The notes beneath the pieces were generated by a model, which saw nothing but the letters and a program-made list of their open reading frames with translations, made no database searches and was not told the origin of the DNA. Both the position numbers and the translations under genes were made by a program. A stretch of DNA of 14,010 nucleotides from Pseudomonadota bacterium (lineage in GTDB: Bacteria; Pseudomonadota; Gammaproteobacteria; Burkholderiales; Burkholderiaceae_E): contig JAEWEW010000224.1 in NCBI GenBank assembly GCA_023389175.1, forward strand, positions 1 through 14,010. Direction: 5' to 3'. Numbering within the stretch: the first letter of the stretch is position 1; each line of letters begins with the position of its first letter. This document shows, piece by piece, positions 6,155-11,916 of this stretch.

Positions 6155-6613
6155 TTGAATAGGACAATGCAGCCCCCGCAATTGCACCCGAAACGACGCC
6201 TGCGCAGCCGCGGCTTCACGCTGATCGAGCTCATGGTCGTCATCATGATCCTCGGTGTGCTGGCGGCATTGGTGGTGCCCCGTGTGATGACTCGTCCGGA
6301 CGAGGCGAGGGCTATCGCTGCGCGGCAAGACATCGCGCAGATCATGCAGCAGCTGCGCCTCTACCGGCTGGACAACTCCCGCTATCCCACCACCGACCAG
6401 GGACTGCAAGCGCTGGTGACCCGGCCCGCCGATGGCCCGCCGGCAAACAACTGGAAGTCCTACCTGGACAAGGTGCCGGTGGATCCGTGGGGCAAGCCGT
6501 ACCAATATCTCAATCCTGGCGTACGCGGAGAGATCGATGTCTTCTCGCTGGGAGCGGACGGGCAGACCGGCGGTACCGGTCCAGACTCGGACATCGGCAA
6601 CTGGGACCTGTGA
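6155..6613 (+). CDS. gspG: Type II secretion system major pseudopilin
   Basis: Major subunit of the periplasmic pseudopilus that drives secretion. The 152-residue protein has a basic leader and a type IV prepilin peptidase site RG/FTLIELMVV, with cleavage after Gly20 and the conserved Glu at mature position 5. The hydrophobic N-terminal helix is followed by the globular GspG domain: RLDNSRYPTTDQGLQALV, VPVDPWGKPYQYLNPG and the calcium-site loop region FSLGADGQTGGTGPDSD. It ends in DIGNWDL, typical of the family. Start choice is between TTG 6155 (good AAGGA spacing) and ATG 6167, which removes four residues; both keep the leader functional. It is the first gene of the plus-strand operon, downstream of an extended -10. 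Confidence 0.96.
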   Translation: MNRTMQPPQLHPKRRLRSRGFTLIELMVVIMILGVLAALVVPRVMTRPDEARAIAARQDIAQIMQQLRLYRLDNSRYPTTDQGLQALVTRPADGPPANNWKSYLDKVPVDPWGKPYQYLNPGVRGEIDVFSLGADGQTGGTGPDSDIGNWDL

Positions 6614-6716
6614 CGATCGGCGCCCCGGGGGCCGCGACGACAGGATCCAGCGCATCCTCGCCGCGTTGCCCGTCGGGTCGTTGCTGATCCCGCCGTCGCG
6701 GCGCTTCGTTTCCGGC

Positions 6717-7235
6717 GTGGCGCGCGCGCGCCTGTGTGGCCAGCGCCTCACCCCCGGTTCCGGTCGTCGCCGTTCGTCGGGTCGCGGTCGCACCGCGGGC
6801 TTCACCCTGATCGAATTGCTGGTGGCACTGGTGATCGCCGCGGTGATCGTCTCGGTGGTCGCGGTGAGCGGCGCGCCCAGTTCGGAGCGGGCGCTGCAGA
6901 CGGACGCCGATCGCCTCGCGCAGCTTCTCGCGCTCGCACGCGAGGAAGCGCAGATCCGCGGCGCGCCGATCCGCTTCGAATCGGACGGGGAAACCTACCG
7001 GTTCATCATCTTCAAGGACTCCCAGTGGCGCGTGATCGAGGACGACACCTACCTGCGGCCGCGACGCTGGGAGACCGAAACCGCGGTGCGGGTGCGCCGC
7101 GCCGACGGCGTCAAGTTCCTGGAGTTCGGCCGGGACCTGGTGGATGCGCCCTACGTGGTGCAGCTCGCGCGTGACGGTATGGTCGCCGAGATCGCCGCGA
7201 ATGGATTGGGCAACTTTGAAGTGGTCAGAAGGTAG
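6717..7235 (+). CDS. gspH: Type II secretion system minor pseudopilin H
   Basis: Minor pseudopilin with the class III signal TAG/FTLIELLVALVIAAVIVSVV, which gives Glu at mature position 5. The remaining ~120 residues follow the GspH pattern: ADRLAQLLALAREEAQIRGAPIRF, then a beta-rich part with YRFIIF, WRVIEDDTYL and VVQLARDGMVAEIA. The start is uncertain. No ATG lies in frame between the gspG stop (6613) and the cleavage site, so a non-ATG codon must be used. GTG 6717 gives a 28-residue leader; TTG 6681 or TTG 6666 would lengthen it. None has a convincing Shine-Dalgarno, so translation may depend on coupling to gspG 103 bp upstream. Confidence 0.85.
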   Translation: MARARLCGQRLTPGSGRRRSSGRGRTAGFTLIELLVALVIAAVIVSVVAVSGAPSSERALQTDADRLAQLLALAREEAQIRGAPIRFESDGETYRFIIFKDSQWRVIEDDTYLRPRRWETETAVRVRRADGVKFLEFGRDLVDAPYVVQLARDGMVAEIAANGLGNFEVVRR

Positions 7236-7659
7236 TCGCAGGCGCGCCCGTGATGGCGGGGGCGCCAGCGCCAAGCGCGGCTTCACGCTGGTGGAGATCC
7301 TCGTCGCGCTCACGATCGTCGCGATCGCACTGATGGCGTCGCTGCGCGCCGTGGGCTCGCTCGCCCAGAGCGCAGGCGACCTACGCGGCCGCACGCTGGC
7401 GCAGTGGAGCGCGGAGAACCGGCTCTCCCAGATCCGGGTGCAGCATGAGTATCCGGCGGCCGGACGGAGAACCTTCGACTGCAGCCAGGGCGACCTGCTG
7501 CTGGTCTGCCAGGAGGATGTCTTCGCCACGCCGAACCCCAACTTCCGGCGGGTCGAGATCCAGGTGTTCGAGGCCAGCGGCGGACCCGGCGGCCTGGGCA
7601 GCACCGGCACCAGTGGCCGGCTCGCCCGCCTGGTCGGCTTCGCCACGACGCTGCGATGA
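7201..7659 (+). CDS. gspI: Type II secretion system minor pseudopilin I
   Basis: Minor pseudopilin that, with GspJ and GspK, is known to form the tip that starts pseudopilus assembly. From ATG 7201 it has 152 residues: a basic leader (1-27) ending in AKRG, cleavage before FTLVEILVALTIVAIALMASL, and Glu at mature position 5. Family features include AQWSAENRLSQIRV and the C-terminal GRLARLVGFATTLR. It overlaps the end of gspH by 35 bases. TTG 7216 (20-base overlap) is an alternative start and ATG 7144 a less likely longer one. Its stop overlaps the gspJ start as ATGA, indicating translational coupling. Confidence 0.92.
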   Translation: MDWATLKWSEGSRRRARDGGGASAKRGFTLVEILVALTIVAIALMASLRAVGSLAQSAGDLRGRTLAQWSAENRLSQIRVQHEYPAAGRRTFDCSQGDLLLVCQEDVFATPNPNFRRVEIQVFEASGGPGGLGSTGTSGRLARLVGFATTLR

Positions 7660-8387
7660 AGCAGCGCGGCTTCACGCTGATCGAGCTGCTGATCGCCTGT
7701 GCGCTGATGGCGGTGCTGGCGTTGCTCAGCTGGCGCGGCCTGGATTCGGTGCTGCAGTCGCGCGAGCGGCTGGTGTCCGCATCGGACGAGCTGCGCTCGA
7801 TCACCATCGCCTTCGCGCAGATGGACGAGGACCTGCTGCGCTCGTGGCCGGTGCAGCTGCTGCGCCTGCAGGAGCCGTCGCTGTTCTTCGGCGTCTCGGG
7901 CGAAGACAACCGGCAGTCGCTGCACCTGATCCGCGAGGTCAACCGCAGCGGACTGCCGACCCGGGTGCAGCGCGTCGTCTACGAAGTGCGCGACCAGCAA
8001 CTGGTGCGCGGCTTCAGCGAGTACGGCCGCGCCCAGACCGGCCGGTCCTCGGTCGGCGGCAACGCGGTGCAGTCGATCGTGTGGCAACCGATCCTGCACG
8101 GCGTGCGCTCGATCACGCTGCGCGGCTGGGTCGACAATCGGGGCTGGCTCGACGCGAGCAACGTGGCCCGGGCCAACGACCAGGCCATCAAGTTCAGGCA
8201 GGAAGCCGAGAAGCTCGGGATGTCGCCCCCCGGCGAAGGCGGGAGCCCGGGTTCGGCGCAGGGCCGCGAGCAGGCGCGCGAGGAGTTCCGGCGACGCGCG
8301 GAAGCGCTCACGCTGACCGGCGTCGAGATCGTCGTCGAGCGGACGGACGGCCAGCGATTCATCCGCGTTTTCTCGGTGAAGGACTAG
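7656..8387 (+). CDS. gspJ: Type II secretion system minor pseudopilin J
   Basis: Minor pseudopilin of the tip complex, 243 residues. It has a very short leader, MKQRG, cleaved before FTLIELLIACALMAVLALLSW, and Glu at mature position 5. Downstream family features include LRSITIAFAQMDEDLLRSW, a long beta-rich central part (RVVYEVRDQQLVRGF) and the C-terminal VEIVVERTDGQRFIRVF strand pair. A Gly/Pro/Glu-rich, probably flexible or helical insert (about 170-220, with PPGEGGSPGSAQG) separates the last strands. Its start overlaps the gspI stop; gspK begins one base after its stop. Confidence 0.93.
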   Translation: MKQRGFTLIELLIACALMAVLALLSWRGLDSVLQSRERLVSASDELRSITIAFAQMDEDLLRSWPVQLLRLQEPSLFFGVSGEDNRQSLHLIREVNRSGLPTRVQRVVYEVRDQQLVRGFSEYGRAQTGRSSVGGNAVQSIVWQPILHGVRSITLRGWVDNRGWLDASNVARANDQAIKFRQEAEKLGMSPPGEGGSPGSAQGREQAREEFRRRAEALTLTGVEIVVERTDGQRFIRVFSVKD

Positions 8388-8388
8388 G

Positions 8389-9360
8389 ATGAGACAAGCC
8401 CCACGCTCATTCCGTGCGCTGCCCTCCGTCGGTCGAGCGAGGCAGGGCGGTGCCGCGATCGTCACCGCGCTGGTGGTCGTCACGTTGGCGGCGGTCGTCG
8501 TGAGCGGGCTGTTCTATCGTGAGAGCGTCGCTGTGCGATCGATCGAGAACCGGCTGGCGATCTCGCAGACCCGCTGGGTCGAGCGGGCCGCGCTCGACTG
8601 GGCCAAGGTCATCCTCCGGGCCGACACCAACCGGTATGACCACCAGAGCGATGTCTGGGGAACGCCGGTCGCGGAAACGCAGCTGGACGAGACGGTGACC
8701 GGTGGCGCCAACATCGGCGATCGGGCACGCAACGCATTTCTCGCTGGCGCGGTCACCGATGCCCAGGCGAAGTTCAACGTCCTCACGCTCGTGGACGGTG
8801 CCGCCCCTTCGGTGCCGCATATGCAGTCGATGCAGCGCCTGATGTCGCTGCTGGGATTGCAGGAGTCCCTCGTCCAGCAGCTGATTGCCCGCCTGCTGCG
8901 TTCCCAGCAACAGGTGCTCGACGGGAAGCCGGTGCCTCCGCTGGAGATACCGCTGGTGCGTTTCGGGGACCTGCGCGATATCCCGGGATTCACCGAGCCG
9001 GTCATGGCGTCTTTGCAACCGCACGTAACAGTCCTGCCGGACGTAAAGACAAAGGTCAACGTCAATACCGCCTCGGCGGAGGTGATCGCCGCGGTGACCG
9101 GGGCCGATCTGTCCGCGGCGCGAAGCCTCGTCTCCCAACGCGAGCAGAGGCCCTTCAACAACCTGAGCGAGGTCTGGCCGCGCCTTCCAACGGGCTCGTC
9201 CGAGAAGGCTTCGCTGTTGCTCGACATCAACACTCGCTTTTTCTTGGTCAATGGCGTGATCAGGTACGATCGCGTCGAGTCGCAAACAGAGACCCTCATC
9301 CGTCGGGACAGCATCGGTCCACGGGGCGCGGTCCAGGTCGTATGGCAACACCGCAACTGA
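8389..9360 (+). CDS. gspK: Type II secretion system minor pseudopilin K
   Basis: Large minor pseudopilin capping the GspI-J-K tip, 323 residues. The leader ends in ARQGG, followed by AAIVTALVVVTLAAVVVSGLFY. As is normal for GspK, the conserved Glu at mature position 5 of other pseudopilins is absent. The large alpha-helical domain characteristic of the family follows, including QAKFNVLTLVDG and FGDLRDIPGF. A helix-hairpin-like segment, VNVNTASAEVIAAVTG ... RPFNNLSEVW, matches the T2SSK SAM-like fold, and RFFLVNGVIRYDR lies near the C-terminus. It begins one base after gspJ, with GGACTAGG overlapping the gspJ stop as a likely ribosome site, and overlaps gspL by 19 bases. Confidence 0.94.
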   Translation: MRQAPRSFRALPSVGRARQGGAAIVTALVVVTLAAVVVSGLFYRESVAVRSIENRLAISQTRWVERAALDWAKVILRADTNRYDHQSDVWGTPVAETQLDETVTGGANIGDRARNAFLAGAVTDAQAKFNVLTLVDGAAPSVPHMQSMQRLMSLLGLQESLVQQLIARLLRSQQQVLDGKPVPPLEIPLVRFGDLRDIPGFTEPVMASLQPHVTVLPDVKTKVNVNTASAEVIAAVTGADLSAARSLVSQREQRPFNNLSEVWPRLPTGSSEKASLLLDINTRFFLVNGVIRYDRVESQTETLIRRDSIGPRGAVQVVWQHRN

Positions 9361-10589
9361 AACGTCACCAGGCAGTGATCTGGCTGCCGCCGCGCAGCGC
9401 GGGCGAGCGCGCGTTCGGAGCCGAGGCGCAATTGCTGGCGCACATCGGTGGCGAGCCGAGGGTGCGGCGCGCCTCGCTCGACTCGATGGAGCAGGTGCGC
9501 CAGGTGTGGCTGATCGCCGATGCCCGCGACGTGACGCTGCTGGACGTGGCGGTTCCGCCGCTGTCCGGCTCGAAGCTGCGGCAGGCGCTGCCCAACGTGG
9601 TGGAGGAGTTCCTGCTGCAGGACGTGACCCGTTGCCTGGTGGTACCCGGACCGGTCACCGGTGACGGCAAGCGCCTGGTGGGCGTCATCGACCGCGATTG
9701 GGTCGAGTTCGTGATCGGCGCCTTCGCGCGTCGCCAGATGCGGGTGGATGCCCTGTGGCCGGCGCAACTCGCGCTGCCGCTGATTGCAGACCATTGGTCG
9801 CTGTCCTGCGCGCATGGGGCACTCGCGCTGCGCACCGGCGCGACCTCCGGCGTGGGCTGGAGCGCAGGCGAAGCGCCGGAGTTTCGTGCCGAAGCCATCG
9901 GCGCCGTGCTCGAGGCCGGAATGGTCACCACCGGTGGCGAGCGCCCGGCGAAGCTGCGCGCGTTCCTCGAGTCGGGCGAATGGCAGCGGCCGGTGCAGAA
10001 GGCCGCCAAGGCCGCCGGCATGGAGGTCGAGATGTCGCGCCTGCCGCTGGTGCGCAGCGCGCCGATCGACCTGCTGCTCGGTCGCGCCTCGGGCATGAAG
10101 GCGGCCATGGCGCAGTTCGACTGGCGCGTCTGGCGCGCGCCGGTCGGGCTCGCGGCTGCCTGCCTGGTGGCGGCGCTGGTCGGCCTGAACCTGCACTGGG
10201 CCCTGCAGGGGGCGCAGAAGCAGGGCATCCGCCAGGCGATGGAACAGAAGTTCCGCTCCGCGTTTCCCGGGACGCAGGCGGTGATCGATCCGGTGCTGCA
10301 GATGAAGCGCAACGTCGCCGCGCTGCGGGCCCAGAGTGGCCGCGCGGGGCCGGACGACTTCGTGCCGATGGTGACGCGCCTCGCCCAGGCGCTCGGCCCG
10401 AAGGGCCTGGACGCGATCGCCGCCCTGGAGTATCGCGACGGTACAGTGAAGGTCCGGTTCAATCCCGCGGTCGCGACCGGAAGCAGCGCGCGGGACGCGC
10501 TGCGCCAGGCCTGTGCCCGGCTCGGGATGCGGCTGGCCTTCGACAACGAGCGCGACCTCACCGCGACGCTTTCGGTGCAGGGCGCATGA
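9342..10589 (+). CDS. gspL: Type II secretion system protein L
   Basis: Bitopic inner-membrane platform protein, 415 residues. In known systems its cytoplasmic actin-like domain recruits the GspE ATPase and its periplasmic part pairs with GspM. The cytoplasmic region is about 1-260, with VWLIADARDVTLLDVAVPPL, KLRQALPNVVEEFLLQD (typical of GspL/PilM-like folds) and VDALWPAQLALPLI. A single membrane segment is at about 267-286 (VGLAAACLVAALVGLNL). The periplasmic ferredoxin-like domain ends in FDNERDLTATLSVQGA. It overlaps gspK by 19 bases, and its TGA overlaps the gspM ATG. Confidence 0.93.
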   Translation: MATPQLKRHQAVIWLPPRSAGERAFGAEAQLLAHIGGEPRVRRASLDSMEQVRQVWLIADARDVTLLDVAVPPLSGSKLRQALPNVVEEFLLQDVTRCLVVPGPVTGDGKRLVGVIDRDWVEFVIGAFARRQMRVDALWPAQLALPLIADHWSLSCAHGALALRTGATSGVGWSAGEAPEFRAEAIGAVLEAGMVTTGGERPAKLRAFLESGEWQRPVQKAAKAAGMEVEMSRLPLVRSAPIDLLLGRASGMKAAMAQFDWRVWRAPVGLAAACLVAALVGLNLHWALQGAQKQGIRQAMEQKFRSAFPGTQAVIDPVLQMKRNVAALRAQSGRAGPDDFVPMVTRLAQALGPKGLDAIAALEYRDGTVKVRFNPAVATGSSARDALRQACARLGMRLAFDNERDLTATLSVQGA

Positions 10590-11083
10590 TCGAGTCGCTG
10601 TTGCTCAAGTGGAATGCGCTGTCGCCGCGCGACCGCCGCATGCTGGTCCTGGCGGGCGGCTTCCTGCTGATCGTCTTCACCTGGCTGGTCGCGTTCGAGC
10701 CGGCATGGGACGGGCGCCGGCAGCTCGCGCGCGAACTGCCCGCGCTGCGCTCGGACCTGGCCCAGATGGACCAGCTTGCCGAAGAGGCGCGCCAGGCGGC
10801 CAGCGCCCCGCGCCAGGGCGTCGAGAGCGCCGGGCAGCTCCGCACCCGGGTCGAGGAGACGCTGGCCGACGCCGGACTGTCCGGCTCGGTTGCACAGCTC
10901 GAGCTGAACGGCGAGCTGGTGGAGGTCCGCTTCCGGCAGGCCGATTTCGAACGGTGGCTCTACTGGCTCGATGCGGCCGTGCGCGAAACCCGCATGCGGG
11001 TGGTGGACCTCTCCGTCACCCGCGAGGGCGCGGGGGTCATCAGCGGACGCCTGGCCCTCGAGGTTCCCCGGCGTGGCAGCTAG
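10586..11083 (+). CDS. gspM: Type II secretion system protein M
   Basis: Small bitopic inner-membrane protein that stabilises and pairs with GspL. The 165-residue product has the usual N-terminal amphipathic part (LLLKWNALSPRDRRM) and a membrane segment at about 19-37 (MLVLAGGFLLIVFTWLVAF). A periplasmic heptad-rich helix follows (ELPALRSDLAQMDQLAEEARQ, about 49-69), then a ferredoxin-like domain with VEVRFRQADFERWLYWL and VVDLSVTREGAGVISGRLALEV. It starts at the ATGA junction with gspL and overlaps gspN by 11 bases, so translational coupling is likely on both sides. Confidence 0.94.
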   Translation: MIESLLLKWNALSPRDRRMLVLAGGFLLIVFTWLVAFEPAWDGRRQLARELPALRSDLAQMDQLAEEARQAASAPRQGVESAGQLRTRVEETLADAGLSGSVAQLELNGELVEVRFRQADFERWLYWLDAAVRETRMRVVDLSVTREGAGVISGRLALEVPRRGS

Positions 11084-11915
11084 CCGGCGCAAGCCGCGCG
11101 GCGGCGAGCGCGTCTGGAGCCCGGGCCGGATCCTGCTCTACGCGCTGCTCGGCCTCGTGGTGTCGCTGGCCACGGTACTGGCGACCGCGCCGGCCACCCT
11201 GGTCGACTGGGGGCTCGACCGCGCCACGGACGGGCGGGTCCGGCTCGCCGACGCGGCTGGATCGATCTGGAATGGCCGGGGCAGGGTGGTGCTGGTGGAC
11301 ATGGCCACCGAGGGCGAACGGCGCAGTCGCGGCGCGCGGCGGGTCGACTCGCTGGCCGGCGTGGTGATCCCCGGGACCATCCACTGGCGGATCTCGCCGC
11401 TGCCGCTCCTGATCGGGCGCCTGCAGGCGAATGCGAGCCACGAGAGCATGGCCACGCCGGTCACGCTGACCGGCAACGCCCGGCGTTTGCAGGGAACCGG
11501 CGGCTCGCTGCAGCTGCCCAGTGTCAACCTGGCCCGCCTCGGATCGCCCTGGACCACCGTCCGGCCGACCGCGTCGCTCGCGGTCCGCTGGCAGCCTTTC
11601 GTCATCGATCAAGGGCGCTTCGTCGGCCAGGCAACACTCGAGCTGCGGGATGTCGCCTCGGCGCTGACGCCTGTCAGGCCGCTGGGGGCCTACCGCATCG
11701 TCATCGACGGAACCGGCGCATCATCGAGGATCCAGATGAGCTCGATCGAGGGGCCGCTGCGATTGTCCGGAGACGGAACCTGGACGCCCCAGGCCGGCTT
11801 GCGCTTCACCGCCTATGCGCAGGCGGACGAAGCGGAGCGGGTGCGGCTGCAGTCCCTGCTCGGCCTCCTCGGCCGCCGCGAGGGGGCTCGTACAATGATC
11901 AGGATAGGAGCGTAG
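11073..11915 (+). CDS. gspN: Type II secretion system protein N
   Basis: Accessory inner-membrane T2SS protein (T2SSN family) of poorly defined role, 280 residues from GTG 11073. A basic N-terminus is followed by a membrane segment at about 20-38 (ILLYALLGLVVSLATVLAT). The periplasmic part has the family-type LADAAGSIWNGRGRVVLVD and a beta-repeat architecture with IHWRISPLPLLIGRLQ and LGAYRIVIDGTG, and ends near RFTAYAQADE. An upstream extension in this frame only overlaps gspM. GTG is chosen because GAGG lies about nine bases upstream and the residual overlap with gspM is 11 bases, in keeping with the other junctions. Confidence 0.88.
   Translation: MAASRRKPRGGERVWSPGRILLYALLGLVVSLATVLATAPATLVDWGLDRATDGRVRLADAAGSIWNGRGRVVLVDMATEGERRSRGARRVDSLAGVVIPGTIHWRISPLPLLIGRLQANASHESMATPVTLTGNARRLQGTGGSLQLPSVNLARLGSPWTTVRPTASLAVRWQPFVIDQGRFVGQATLELRDVASALTPVRPLGAYRIVIDGTGASSRIQMSSIEGPLRLSGDGTWTPQAGLRFTAYAQADEAERVRLQSLLGLLGRREGARTMIRIGA
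11906..11910 (+). promoter_or_regulatory. Ribosome binding site deciding the TTG start of gspD
   Basis: AGGAG inside the last codons of gspN is six bases before TTG 11917. That TTG is the only start that gives a complete signal peptide, since no in-frame ATG precedes the mature N0 domain. Confidence 0.75.
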
Positions 11916-11916
11916 T

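Noticed and set aside
6432..6716. Start of gspH inside gspG at ATG 6432
   Set aside because: It would overlap gspG by 180 bases and add a long leader of out-of-frame gspG translation; a non-ATG start after the gspG stop is more plausible.
6510..8483. A 657-codon open frame on the minus strand across gspG-gspK
   Set aside because: It is antisense to several genes with clear prepilin motifs. Its translation is Arg/Pro/Ala/His-rich low-complexity sequence without a recognisable domain, as expected for a shadow frame in GC-rich DNA.
8514..11092. Two long minus-strand open frames (560 and 575 codons) across gspK-gspM
   Set aside because: They lie opposite gspK, gspL and gspM, which match their families throughout. 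The minus-strand translations look compositional only.
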